Below are positions 50,636 through 59,195 of a stretch of DNA of 62,738 bases, piece by piece; position 1 is the stretch's first letter, and every line of letters starts with the position of its first letter. This DNA is from Hymenobacter profundi. Its GTDB lineage: Bacteria > Bacteroidota > Bacteroidia > Cytophagales > Hymenobacteraceae. The translations under genes and the position numbers were made by a program. The stretch lies in NCBI RefSeq assembly GCF_019334315.1, contig NZ_JAHWGL010000020.1, forward strand, positions 1 to 62,738, in the 5' to 3' direction. Under the pieces are notes generated by a model. It ran no database searches and had not been told where the DNA came from. It saw only the letters and a program-made list of their open reading frames with translations.

Positions 50636-50674
50636 CAAAAAAGGCGCCGCTGAGCAAGCCCAGCAACGCCTTTC
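50636..50674 (-). terminator. Terminator of the SDR gene at 50759
   Basis: On the minus strand AAAGGCG pairs with CGCCTTT with an inner GCTG/CAGC pair, followed by a T-run (CCTTTTTTGA). The leftward SDR transcript reaches it after the AATCACGGATT repeat. Confidence 0.7.
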
Positions 50675-50710
50675 GCTATTTAATCAGCCTAAATCGTTCG
50701 GCTAATTAAT

Positions 50711-50758
50711 CGTCCACAAAATCCGATTAATCCGACGAATCCGCATAAATCCGTGATT
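50711..50758 (-). repeat. AATCACGGATT dispersed repeat, copy 2
   Basis: On the minus strand AATCACGGATTTATGCGGAT is followed by TCGTCGGATTAATCGGATTT and TGTGGACG. It begins at the base directly after the stop codon of the leftward SDR gene. Relative to copy 1 it has one additional CGGATT-type unit. Confidence 0.82.
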
Positions 50759-51520
50759 CTAGATACCCTGCCCGCCGGTTACCTCAATGCGCTGGGCATC
50801 AATCCAGGCGGCTTCGTCGGTGCAGAGGAAGGCAACGACTGGCCCGATATCGGTGGGTAGGCCTACCCTACCCATGGCCGTGAGGCTGGCAATGTGCGCG
50901 TTTACCTCTTTGTTGTCGCGGGTGCGGCCGCCGCCGAAGTCGGTTTCAATGGCGCCGGGCGCCACCACGTTGGCGCGGATGCGGCGACTGGCGAGTTCCT
51001 TTGCCTGATACTTGGTGAGCGTTTCCGTGGCCGCCTTCATGCTGGCGTAGGTGGCAGAGTTGGGGTAGATAATGCGCGTCAGACCCGAGGAAATGTTGAT
51101 GATGCCGCCGCCATCGTTCATCAGCGCCAACGCCTTCTGCGTGAGGAAGAACGGGCCTTTGAAGTGAATATTCAGCATGTCATCAAACTGCTCTTCCGTC
51201 ACCTCCGGGTAGGGCTGGTAGAGGCCCGTGCCGGCGTTATTGATCAGAAAATCGAACCGCTCGGTTCCGAAGGTGCTACTCAGCGTAGCTGTCACCTGCT
51301 CGAAAAAGCTGTCGAAGCTGCTCACGTTGGAAGCGTCGAGTTGCAGGACGGCGGCTTTGCGGCCTTGGCCTTTGATTTCAGCTACCACGGCTTCGGCTTC
51401 TTCGCGTTTGCTGTGGTAGGTCAGGAGTACGTCCAGGCCTTTTTGGGCCAGATTGAGGGCCATGTTTTTGCCGAGGCCGCGGCTACCGCCCGTTACGAGG
51501 GCTATTTTGGTGGTGCTCAT
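50759..51520 (-). CDS. SDR family oxidoreductase
   Basis: A 253-residue classical short-chain dehydrogenase with TGGSRGLGKN at 10-19, NNAGTG near 94, the catalytic serine in INISSG and tyrosine/lysine in YASMKAA near 153-159. Length and motif set match 3-oxoacyl-ACP reductase-like enzymes, but the substrate is unknown. It follows a short AraC-type regulator gene (77 bases) and forms the end of a leftward three-gene series with the OBAP gene. Confidence 0.93.
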   Translation of the reverse strand: MSTTKIALVTGGSRGLGKNMALNLAQKGLDVLLTYHSKREEAEAVVAEIKGQGRKAAVLQLDASNVSSFDSFFEQVTATLSSTFGTERFDFLINNAGTGLYQPYPEVTEEQFDDMLNIHFKGPFFLTQKALALMNDGGGIINISSGLTRIIYPNSATYASMKAATETLTKYQAKELASRRIRANVVAPGAIETDFGGGRTRDNKEVNAHIASLTAMGRVGLPTDIGPVVAFLCTDEAAWIDAQRIEVTGGQGI

Positions 51521-51597
51521 GGGAAAGTAATGTGTTAGGTGAAGAACCCTACAAATGTCCGGGTAGCTGGGCGCTCCGCTCTGGTGAGTAGTTCAGA

Positions 51598-52014
51598 TTA
51601 ACTGGTGACCGTTTCCGCATCTTCTACCCGTTGCCTGGCCCACAGCTCCTCGCGGTACTGCCGGGGCGTGCACCCCACAAAGCGCTTGAAAAACTTGGTG
51701 AAGTTGGACGGGTCGTAGGTGAGCTGGGCGGCCACGTCGGCCACCGACCGGCCCGCATCGGCCAGCAATTCTTTGGACACTGCCACCAGCTTGCGCTCAT
51801 AAATGGCACAAGGCGCCTCGCCAGTGGTGTGCTTAAGCGTGTTGCTGAGGTGGGTAGGGTGAATGCACAGCTGCCCGGCAAAATCGCGGATTTCCAGCGC
51901 CTCCGTGGCCCTACCCGCCGCCAGATCATCGACGTGGGCGTGCACAAGGCGGGTGAAATCGGCAGTTATTTCGTGCTGGCGGGCCAGGATTTTCTTCGGA
52001 ATGAGTGTCGGCAT
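51598..52014 (-). CDS. AraC family transcriptional regulator, short form
   Basis: A 138-residue protein made up almost only of the two-helix-turn-helix AraC domain: DFAGQLCIHPTHLSNTLKHT near 44-63 for the first motif and SVADVAAQLTYDPSNFTKFF near 89-108, then GCTPRQYRE. It lacks the N-terminal ligand domain of most family members. It probably controls the adjacent SDR gene and/or itself. Start ATG 52014. Confidence 0.93.
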   Translation of the reverse strand: MPTLIPKKILARQHEITADFTRLVHAHVDDLAAGRATEALEIRDFAGQLCIHPTHLSNTLKHTTGEAPCAIYERKLVAVSKELLADAGRSVADVAAQLTYDPSNFTKFFKRFVGCTPRQYREELWARQRVEDAETVTS

Positions 52015-52079
52015 AGCAGGCAAGTGGATGAATGGCGTACAACGGAGCAGCTACCACTCACCCAACCTGCAATAGTCCC

Positions 52080-52838
52080 TTAATGTTGATGCGCCGCACT
52101 CGCCCGCTGCGTCACCTCGAACTGCCGTACCTCGCCTTTTTCCCAGGCATCGGCGCCGGGTAGCACGTCGGGCGCGGCAATGTCGGCCCGCTGGCGGCGC
52201 TTTTCGGCCGTCGAAATTTTCATGCGCCGGTCGCGCTGGCCTACCATAGCCGTATCAATCTGTCCGTCTTGGGTGAAACCCATCATGAGTTGCGGGCCGC
52301 CGTAGGGCAGTTCCTTGTCGCGGTCGGTGTGCCAGGTATGAATGGTTTTGCCGTAGGTGCTCACCACCTGCTCCATCAGCTCGTGCTCGGCTACATCGGG
52401 GATGCCCGGCGCCACCAGTGTGCCCGATTTCACCTCGTATCGGTGGCTATGCCAGAGCTTCTTCTCCTCAACGGGCAGCTTTTCAAACAAGCGCCGCGAT
52501 ATAATGTATTCCACGCCCATGATCTTGGCATCGGCGGTATTCCCATCAAAAATCACCGCTTGGATAACGTCCTCATTCAGCTTGGTGCAGAAGTGATGCG
52601 CCTCCATCTGTCCCTGCATATCACCACTATAAAAGTGAAAGCCATCGAGGTAGATGTTCATGTTGCGCAGCGGCTCCTTGCCCTGCAATACGTCGGCGCC
52701 GGCTTCCAACACTTCGGTTTTGGTCGATTTTTCGGCGCCGGGCGCCTGCACCGGCGAGCGGGTGTTCTGGTCGCCGCAGGCGGCTAGGAGCAGGCTCGGC
52801 AACAGAGCGCAGCTAAGGTAGAGGCGGTTTGCTTTCAT
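52080..52838 (-). CDS. OBAP family (DUF1264) lipoprotein
   Basis: A 252-residue lipoprotein (LAAC lipobox). The body matches the oil-body-associated protein family DUF1264: IYLDGFHFYSGDMQGQMEAH, HHFCTKLNEDVIQAVIFDGN, GVEYIISRRLFEKLPVEEKK and LWHSHRYEVKSG. Plant members sit on oil bodies; bacterial members are exported and uncharacterised. It is the first gene of the leftward OBAP-AraC-SDR series and is divergent from the AraC regulator at 52959. Confidence 0.88.
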   Translation of the reverse strand: MKANRLYLSCALLPSLLLAACGDQNTRSPVQAPGAEKSTKTEVLEAGADVLQGKEPLRNMNIYLDGFHFYSGDMQGQMEAHHFCTKLNEDVIQAVIFDGNTADAKIMGVEYIISRRLFEKLPVEEKKLWHSHRYEVKSGTLVAPGIPDVAEHELMEQVVSTYGKTIHTWHTDRDKELPYGGPQLMMGFTQDGQIDTAMVGQRDRRMKISTAEKRRQRADIAAPDVLPGADAWEKGEVRQFEVTQRASAAHQH

Positions 52839-52958
52839 GAGATAGGGGGGTACGTATTTCTCTACCCTACGCGCTACCCGGTGCTACGTTATAGCTGAGC
52901 TGTGCCTACAAAGCCTGTATGCTGCATACTTCTCTGTTTGATTTACGTAGGTTTGTCT

Positions 52959-53861
52959 ATGCAAAAGCCCCTGAGCCTCGAAGACTTTTATCAGCAGAAA
53001 ATACACTGGCTGCCCGACAACCTGAAGCAGGACATCGGCCACTTCAACGTGTTTCGGCTCGATGATTTTGTGGGGCCAAACGCTTGCCACTTGCCTTATA
53101 GCCGCAAGGATTTCTATAAGATTACGCTCGTCACGGGCCGCAGCAATTACCACTTCGCCGACAAAACCATCGAAATCAGGGGCAACGCGCTGCTGTTTGC
53201 CAACCCCCTGGTGCCCTACGATTGGGAGCCGCTAGACGACCAGCAGTCGGGCTTCTTCTGCATTTTCACCGAGGCTTTTTTGCAACGCTACCTGGTAGCA
53301 GGCGCGTTGGAGCTGCCCATGTTCAAGCCCGGTGGGCAGCCGTTGTACTCACTTACCGATGAGCAGCTACCCGCCATCACGCAGTTATTCAAGAAGATGG
53401 CAGCGGAGTTGGATTCTGATTACGCCTTCAAATACGACCTGCTGCGCAACTACGTGTTTGAGCTGGTGCACAGTGCCCTCAAGCTTCAGCCCGCTACTAC
53501 CCTCTATAAGGAGAGCAACGCGGCCACGCGCATTGCTTCGCTGTTCACGGAGCTGCTAGAACGCCAGTTTCCCATCGAAACGCCGGGCCAACAGGTGCGT
53601 CTGCGCAACGCCCATGCCTTTGCCGGGCAGTTGGCGGTGCACGTCAACCACCTCAACCGCGCCCTGAAGGAAGTAACCGGCAAAACCACTACCCAGCTCA
53701 TTGCCGACCGCCTCCTGCAAGAAGCCCACGCCCTGCTTCGGCACACGGTCTGGAACGTGGCCGAAATCAGCTATTGCCTGGGCTTCGAGGAACCGGCACA
53801 CTTCAACAACTTCTTTCGCAAACGGGCTGGCACCACGCCTACCGCTGTGCGCGTTGTTTGA
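52959..53861 (+). CDS. AraC family transcriptional regulator
   Basis: A 300-residue regulator with an N-terminal cupin-like sensor domain (residues 20-150: ACHLPYSRKDFYKITLVTGR, LLFANPLVPYDWEPLD) and a C-terminal AraC DNA-binding domain (about 205-297: AFAGQLAVHVNHLNRALKEV, WNVAEISYCLGFEEPAHFNN, FFRKRAGTTP). Start ATG 52959; the frame extends upstream over noncoding sequence. It precedes two SDR genes in the same direction and is a likely regulator of them and of the divergent OBAP unit. Confidence 0.94.
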   Translation: MQKPLSLEDFYQQKIHWLPDNLKQDIGHFNVFRLDDFVGPNACHLPYSRKDFYKITLVTGRSNYHFADKTIEIRGNALLFANPLVPYDWEPLDDQQSGFFCIFTEAFLQRYLVAGALELPMFKPGGQPLYSLTDEQLPAITQLFKKMAAELDSDYAFKYDLLRNYVFELVHSALKLQPATTLYKESNAATRIASLFTELLERQFPIETPGQQVRLRNAHAFAGQLAVHVNHLNRALKEVTGKTTTQLIADRLLQEAHALLRHTVWNVAEISYCLGFEEPAHFNNFFRKRAGTTPTAVRVV

Positions 53862-53913
53862 TTTTCGCAAGCATTGGTTTGAACCAGGCAAGCGGGTATC
53901 CCCTACCCTGCTC

Positions 53914-53921
53914 TACTTTTG
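53914..53921 (+). promoter_or_regulatory. -7 element of the SDR gene at 53943
   Basis: TACTTTTG is an exact TAnnTTTG match, 21 bases before the ATG. Confidence 0.6.
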
Positions 53922-53942
53922 CAGTGTACCATACACGCAACT

Positions 53943-54785
53943 ATGAGCAACTCTAAAACCTGGTTTGTTACGGGCGCCTCGCAGGGCCTTGGGCTGGCGC
54001 TGGTGCAACACCTGCTGCAAGCGGGCCACCGCGTAGCGGCTACCTCGCGCCACCCCGACAATCTTATTCAAGTTCTCGGCAACGCTTCCTCCGACGCCTT
54101 CCTACCCCTGCATATGGACCTCGGCAACGAGGCTAGCGTGCAGCAAGCCATTGAACAAACCATCAACACCTTTGGTGGCCTCGATGTGGTCGTTAATAAT
54201 GCTGGCTACGGGATTGGAGGCAGCGTGGAAGAACTCACCGACGCCGAAACCCGCCAGTCGTTTGATGTGAATGTGTTCGGGCTGCTGAACGTCATTCGGC
54301 ACACGCTGCCGCACATGCGCGCTGCACGCGCCGGACATATCATCAACATTTCGTCTATTGCGGCACTGGCTGGCGCTACGGGCTGGTCTGTGTACTCGGC
54401 TACCAAGGCCGCAGTGAGTGCTCTGTCGGAAGGGTTGGCCCAGGATGTATCCCCGTTTGGGATTCGGGTAACAACCGTTGAGCCCGGTGGTTTTCGCACC
54501 AATTTTCTCACGCCCGAGTCGCTAGTTTTTGCCGCGCAGCCCCTTGCAGAATATCAAACCGTGCGCGACACGCACGCCCGCTACCTGGCCCTGAACGGCG
54601 TACAGGCCGGCGACCCGGCCAAAGCGGCGGTGGCCATCGAGCAGTTGGCCGCCGAGCCTACCCCGCCCGTGCATCTGCTACTAGGCCAGGACGCCTACCG
54701 GCGCGCCACCCAGCAGCTGCACACCCGCTTGCAGGAAACCGAAACCTGGAAACCCCTCACGGTTTCCACTGACTTCGCTCAATAA
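53943..54785 (+). CDS. SDR family oxidoreductase (paralogue A)
   Basis: A 280-residue short-chain dehydrogenase: TGASQGLGLA at 10-19, NNAGYGIGG near 89, catalytic serine in INISSIAAL and YSATKAAV near 154. The C-terminal half (VTTVEPGGFRTNFL, then LLGQDAYRRA) is that of the longer retinol dehydrogenase-like SDR subgroup. It is clearly paralogous to the next gene. Substrate unknown; an AraC regulator gene precedes it. Confidence 0.93.
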   Translation: MSNSKTWFVTGASQGLGLALVQHLLQAGHRVAATSRHPDNLIQVLGNASSDAFLPLHMDLGNEASVQQAIEQTINTFGGLDVVVNNAGYGIGGSVEELTDAETRQSFDVNVFGLLNVIRHTLPHMRAARAGHIINISSIAALAGATGWSVYSATKAAVSALSEGLAQDVSPFGIRVTTVEPGGFRTNFLTPESLVFAAQPLAEYQTVRDTHARYLALNGVQAGDPAKAAVAIEQLAAEPTPPVHLLLGQDAYRRATQQLHTRLQETETWKPLTVSTDFAQ

Positions 54786-54974
54786 CCGGGGCCAGGTTAA
54801 GAAAACGTGATTTTTCGGCTTCCGATACAGTAAACGGCCGCGTGGTGCGTCTTTGTAGGTGTAGCCAACCGGCCCTACCCTTTCTCACCTTCTCACCTAC
54901 CGCTTGTATGCTTTATCTATTCGGAAGTCTGGCCCTCAGTGACGCATTATCTTATAACGAAACACTTCCAGCAC

Positions 54975-55829
54975 ATGACTCCTCAACACAACATCTGGTT
55001 TGTGACCGGCGCCTCGAAGGGCTTGGGCCTGACCTTAGTACAACACCTGCTGGCCCGCGGCTATGCGGTGGCAGCTACCTCCCGCAACCTGACCGAACTC
55101 CAACAGAACGTGCCGCCTAGCGAAGGGCGGTTCCTACCTCTGCACATGGACCTCAGCAACGAGGACAGTGTGCGCGAGGCCATCGAGCAAACCGTTAAGA
55201 CGTTTGGACGCCTGGATGTGGTGGTCAACAATGCGGGCTACGGCCAGGTAGGCGCGCTGGAAGAACTCTCGGACGGAGAAGCTCACCGCAATTTCGACGT
55301 GAACGTTTTTGGGTTGCTGCACGTGTTGCGGCACGCTACCCCGCACCTCCGTCAGCAGGGCGCAGGCCGTGTGTTCAATATTTCCTCCGTCGGCGGCTTC
55401 ATGGGTAATTTCCCCGGCTGGGGCATCTATTGCGCCACCAAGTTTGCCGTGGCGGGCCTCACCGAGTCGTATGCGGCGGAGGTGCAGGAGTTTGGGGTGC
55501 AGGCCAGCGTGGTATACCCTGGCTATTTCCGCACCGATTTTCTGACTTCTGGCTCGTTGGGTACGCCCCGGCAGCCGCTGGCCGCCTACCAATCGGTGCG
55601 CGACTCCCAGCAGCAGCACGAGCAGGACATCAATGGCAACCAGCCCGGCGACCCGGAGAAAGCCGCCGCCGTACTGCGCGCGCTGAGCGAAGCCCCACAG
55701 CAGCCCGTACACGTTTTTCTGGGGGAAGATGCCTACCAGTTGGCCGACCAAAAAATAGCCATGGTGCAACAGCAAATGCAGCAGTGGCAGCACTTGGCCG
55801 CGGCCACCAATCTTTCCGTTGAGGCTTAA
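54975..55829 (+). CDS. SDR family oxidoreductase (paralogue B)
   Basis: A 284-residue short-chain dehydrogenase sharing TWFVTGAS-type start, NNAGYGQVG, FNISSVGGF, YCATKFAVAG and FLGEDAYQLA with paralogue A, in the same order. ATG 54975 gives the same N-terminal spacing to the glycine motif as in paralogue A. The pair probably arose by tandem duplication; 189 bases with a GTGA-type repeat (54881-54900) lie between. A terminator follows. Confidence 0.93.
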   Translation: MTPQHNIWFVTGASKGLGLTLVQHLLARGYAVAATSRNLTELQQNVPPSEGRFLPLHMDLSNEDSVREAIEQTVKTFGRLDVVVNNAGYGQVGALEELSDGEAHRNFDVNVFGLLHVLRHATPHLRQQGAGRVFNISSVGGFMGNFPGWGIYCATKFAVAGLTESYAAEVQEFGVQASVVYPGYFRTDFLTSGSLGTPRQPLAAYQSVRDSQQQHEQDINGNQPGDPEKAAAVLRALSEAPQQPVHVFLGEDAYQLADQKIAMVQQQMQQWQHLAAATNLSVEA

Positions 55830-55862
55830 AAGGTGTTAGGTTAGTAGGTTGTTTTCAGCCAG

Positions 55863-55893
55863 AAGGCCCGCGGTTATCCGCGGGCCTTTTTTT
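55863..55893 (+). terminator. Rho-independent terminator of the SDR pair
   Basis: AAGGCCCGCGG pairs with CCGCGGGCCTT around a TTAT loop and is followed by a seven-base T-run. Confidence 0.92.
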
Positions 55894-55998
55894 GTGGCAG
55901 ACAACCAATATATCCTAAATCAGTTATTCTGACTACATCTGCCCGGTTTTTGCGGATTTTCCCTTTCACCTGCATCGTCTCCAACTCTTTTTTTTCTT

Positions 55999-57045
55999 TT
56001 GCGCACAGCTACATTTCTTCTCCTGTCCTTTTTTGTTTCCATAAGTGCTTTTTGCCAAAGCACTTATCGCCGTGTAGTAGCCAAACCCGGCGACGGGGTG
56101 CACACGCTGCTCTACCGCCACGGCCTCACGCCGAGCCAACACGGCCGGCAGTTTCGGGAGCTGAACAAAAAGAATCTGACGAGCCGCAACGGCCTGATCG
56201 TGGGCCGCACCTACCTTCTACCCCGCAAGACGGCTACCCCCGCTAAGGCAGCCAGCAGGGCCCGGACTGTCACCGCCCCGGCGTCTACTACCAGGCGCGC
56301 TACTATTTCGCCACGCACCCTGTTTGGCCCCAAATACGGTCCGGCGCCCGTGCGCGACCACCTCCTGCGCGGGGCGGTGTACTACCTCTCGCCCGGCCAC
56401 GGTGGCCCCGACCCTGGCGCCATCGGCACGTACGGCACGCACAAGCTAGCCGAGGACGAATATGCCTACGACATCACCCTTCGCCTAGCCCGCGTGCTAA
56501 TGGCCCACGACGCCACCGTGTACATGATGGTGCAGGACCCCAACGACGGTATCCGCGACGAAAGCGTGCTGAAAATGGATAACGACGAGGTGACCTACCC
56601 CAATCAAGTGATTCCGCTGAATCAGTTGGCTCGCCTGCGCCAGCGTATTACGCAGGTAAACAAGCTCCACGCCCGCCACAAGGGTGCCTACCAACGCCTG
56701 CTGTGCCTGCACGTGGATAGCCGCAGCGCCGGCCAGAACATCGACGTATTTTTCTACCACCACGCCAACAGCAAGGCAGGCCTGAGCCTCGCCAAGAACA
56801 TTCATAAAGTGTTCACGGCCCGCTACAAACGTGCCCAACCCAATCGGGCCACCTACTCCGGCAATGTGTCTACCCGCAGCACGCTCTACGAGGTACGCAC
56901 GAGCCATGCCCCGGCCGTGTTCATGGAGCTAGGCAACATCCGCAACGCCAAAGACCAGCGCCGTTTCCTGGTCGACGACAACCGACAGGCGCTGGCTAAT
57001 TGGATTTGTGATGGGTTGATAGCCGATTACCGCGGGCGTAAGTAG
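55999..57045 (+). CDS. N-acetylmuramoyl-L-alanine amidase with LysM-like domain
   Basis: A 348-residue exported enzyme. The signal peptide is MRTATFLLLSFFVSISAFCQ. Residues 27-76 form a LysM-like domain (VHTLLYRHGLTPSQHGRQFR, LIVGRTYLLP), followed by a basic linker to about 115. The amidase_3 domain has zinc ligands at H134 (LSPGHGGPDPGAIG), E152 or E154 (LAEDEYAYD) and the histidine in LLCLHVDS, with the catalytic glutamate in VFMELGNIRN. It cleaves the peptide from the glycan of peptidoglycan. The start must be TTG 55999, as no ATG precedes the domain. Confidence 0.93.
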   Translation: MRTATFLLLSFFVSISAFCQSTYRRVVAKPGDGVHTLLYRHGLTPSQHGRQFRELNKKNLTSRNGLIVGRTYLLPRKTATPAKAASRARTVTAPASTTRRATISPRTLFGPKYGPAPVRDHLLRGAVYYLSPGHGGPDPGAIGTYGTHKLAEDEYAYDITLRLARVLMAHDATVYMMVQDPNDGIRDESVLKMDNDEVTYPNQVIPLNQLARLRQRITQVNKLHARHKGAYQRLLCLHVDSRSAGQNIDVFFYHHANSKAGLSLAKNIHKVFTARYKRAQPNRATYSGNVSTRSTLYEVRTSHAPAVFMELGNIRNAKDQRRFLVDDNRQALANWICDGLIADYRGRK

Positions 57046-57060
57046 GGTAGCCGCGAATCT

Positions 57061-57390
57061 TTAGGGGTTCATCAACAGGAAGAGCAGATTGTGATAGAGA
57101 ATACCCTGTTCCCCATCGTGGATGCCATCTAGCCCTGCATCCTCTAGCAGGGCTTCTACCTCTTCATACTCCTGCAAAAAGTCGATTTCCAGGTCTTCCG
57201 AATCGGCTGGTTGTGTGTGTACCAGGTAGCGGCGCTTCGGCTCTAGCGTGATGAAGAGCTTACGGTACCGAGTTTGGGCAATGAGCAGCGCATCGTATGT
57301 CTCTATTGTTTCCTCGTCTACGTGCACGTAGAGGGTAGTCTTTTCGCTGTCGGGCGTGTGTTGCAGGAAACTGGTGAGGTCGATGGGCAT
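57061..57390 (-). CDS. Small acidic hypothetical protein
   Basis: A 109-residue soluble, strongly acidic protein (IDFLQEYEEVEALLEDAGLD near 68-87) with a beta-rich N-terminal half (TTLYVHVDEETIETYDALLI). It ends close to the stop of the amidase gene and has a TACCTTCG promoter element about 30 bases upstream. No known family; acidic small proteins of this kind may be partners or inhibitors of other proteins, but that is a guess. Confidence 0.65.
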   Translation of the reverse strand: MPIDLTSFLQHTPDSEKTTLYVHVDEETIETYDALLIAQTRYRKLFITLEPKRRYLVHTQPADSEDLEIDFLQEYEEVEALLEDAGLDGIHDGEQGILYHNLLFLLMNP

Positions 57391-57420
57391 AGTGCAAGAA
57401 GTAGCCGTATGGTACTGCTT

Positions 57421-57428
57421 CGAAGGTA
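57421..57428 (-). promoter_or_regulatory. Probable -7 element of the gene at 57061
   Basis: TACCTTCG on the minus strand matches TAnnTTTG at seven of eight positions, ending 30 bases before the start codon. Confidence 0.5.
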
Positions 57429-57514
57429 AGTGTTTCCAGCTGTTTTGTGCTTACTGCAGAATGGAGCATTACACCTCACTACAAACTGTTAGTTGCTTTA
57501 GGCCTTTTAATTTC

Positions 57515-57550
57515 AAAAAGAAACCCCGACTCAGGCCGGGGTTTCTTTTT
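57515..57550 (-). terminator. Terminator of the gene at 57566
   Basis: AAAAAGAAACCCCG pairs with CGGGGTTTCTTTTT. It lies 16 bases downstream of the leftward gene and the minus strand ends in a T-tract. Confidence 0.85.
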
Positions 57551-57565
57551 AAAGGAGTAGCGGTA

Positions 57566-59134
57566 TCAGATATTAAGCTTTACCAGTTTCATACCTAGCT
57601 GATTTTTCTTTTTGTAGTAATCGGCTATCATCACGTAGCCAGGCTTGGCCGGATACAGGTAGGAGTAGTTAGCCGCACTGGCCATATTGATCTTATCTTC
57701 CAAATACTGCCCATTGTCGCCGAAAGCAATGTTGCCGATAACGCGCTTGGTATCTTCTCCTTTCTCCTTGTCAAAGTTGATGTATACCACGTTGAACTGT
57801 GTATTCGCGTCGTTGCGCTGCATAAACTGGTAGTCAAAATCGCCCTGCGACTTGATGACGTGTCCCAACAAACCGGCGCTCATCAGACCAGAACCAGGAG
57901 GAAGAATAGCATTGGATGGGTCTTTCTGATAAAACTTAACCTTTGAAAGCTTTGCTTCCGGGTCGAGTTCGAAAACCAACATATTGCCGATTTTTCCCTT
58001 CGAAACGCTAACCTTACCACCCATAGCCCGCAGTGCAATACCCATTCCGTCGCCCACAATCTTGAACTGCTCGGCCACGATGTACATCTTGCCGTTGGCC
58101 CCCTTCACAATGGATTGGGTGTAGTTCACGTAGTTATCTTCCAGGCTGGCCTTTGCTTCGGCGGGCATAAGGGCCATTACCTCTTTTTGCCAACCGTAGT
58201 TTTTAGTACTCACTGCTTTGCCCGCTTCGGAGAAGCGTTTGATAAAAAAGCCCTGACTTTTATTTACAAAAGGCTTATCATCAAGCTTATAATATTCACC
58301 AACGGCTATAAACTCACGCTTCTCCGCGTCGAAGGTAAACGAGCTAAGCGAAAGCTGTTCGGTTTTGCTTGTTTCTACCGGCACATCCAGCACTTTCTTT
58401 CCGGTAGCTGCATTAATGGCTATCATGGAGGAGCTTACTTGCTTCGATAACATGCCATCTCTCCGCATCATAATGCCCAGAATGTATTTATCAGTTGCTT
58501 CCGTGAGGCTGACCATCTCGTAGAGTTTCGACTTTTCATCGGAGGCCAAGCGCCATTTTGCCTTGGCATTATCGTCGTACATCACAAGGGCGTAGCCTTT
58601 CGCCATACCAGTGTAGCTGTTGCGCACAAACCCATGACCAGGCACCGGAAACAGATCCATTTTACCCGATACGCTGCTGGTTTCTCCGCCCTGCTTCATC
58701 TGGTTTTGAATGATCATCTTGTCGACTTTCGACAAGTCCTCGATTACCTTGCTTCCTAGCTTTTTCAGGCTGGTATCGTAAGTTTCAATTTCCACCGTTT
58801 CGTCCTTCAGATTGCAGAAGTAGAAGGCGAAGGCTGTACCGTTGAAGCTATTTTTTAGCAGCGTAAATCGGTTGGCAGGCTTTTGAATTGTGATGTTAGA
58901 TACTTTGCCTAAGTCCTGATCATAGAAGTCGAGTACATAATTATCGGTTTTTCGGTCGGCTTTATCACCCCGACCAAACATCAGATACCCTTTCACTTCA
59001 TTGCCAGCATAAATTGGTGACAGCGCCGAGCGGGTCATGTTCTCGATGCCATCAAGCGTTTTGGTTTGCGCGAAAGCCGCCGCCGTTGCCAGCGCAAAGC
59101 AGGCAGTCAGAGCCGCCCGTTTAATACATAACAT
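57566..59134 (-). CDS. Exported hypothetical protein, DUF6770-like
   Basis: A 522-residue protein with a signal peptide (cleavage near AFAQT). The rest is beta-rich with repeated strand-turn units of propeller style: KGYLMFGRGDKADRKTDNYV, FTFDAEKREFIAVGEYYKLD, ANGKMYIVAEQFK and GYVMIADYYKKKNQLGM. I believe it belongs to a Bacteroidetes family of unknown function (DUF6770), with moderate certainty. The lower GC and use of more A/T-ending codons than neighbours are notable. Probably periplasmic or outer-membrane associated. Confidence 0.75.
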   Translation of the reverse strand: MLCIKRAALTACFALATAAAFAQTKTLDGIENMTRSALSPIYAGNEVKGYLMFGRGDKADRKTDNYVLDFYDQDLGKVSNITIQKPANRFTLLKNSFNGTAFAFYFCNLKDETVEIETYDTSLKKLGSKVIEDLSKVDKMIIQNQMKQGGETSSVSGKMDLFPVPGHGFVRNSYTGMAKGYALVMYDDNAKAKWRLASDEKSKLYEMVSLTEATDKYILGIMMRRDGMLSKQVSSSMIAINAATGKKVLDVPVETSKTEQLSLSSFTFDAEKREFIAVGEYYKLDDKPFVNKSQGFFIKRFSEAGKAVSTKNYGWQKEVMALMPAEAKASLEDNYVNYTQSIVKGANGKMYIVAEQFKIVGDGMGIALRAMGGKVSVSKGKIGNMLVFELDPEAKLSKVKFYQKDPSNAILPPGSGLMSAGLLGHVIKSQGDFDYQFMQRNDANTQFNVVYINFDKEKGEDTKRVIGNIAFGDNGQYLEDKINMASAANYSYLYPAKPGYVMIADYYKKKNQLGMKLVKLNI

Positions 59135-59195
59135 AAAACAAAGGGTAAGAAGTGAGGAATAAGCTGTTGTGAAAAAAGTGGAAGAGTAAAGGTTA

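Noticed and set aside
50894..51538. Plus-strand frame of 214 codons
   Set aside because: It is antisense to the SDR gene with intact cofactor and catalytic motifs.
54881..54900. GTGA-type units considered as an operator for the AraC regulators
   Set aside because: Similar units occur after guaA and beside hemL and the flippase gene, far from any AraC gene, so they fit a dispersed repeat better.
53943..55829. Tandem SDR genes considered as one gene broken by a frameshift
   Set aside because: Each frame has a full set of cofactor and catalytic motifs and its own start; they are paralogues.
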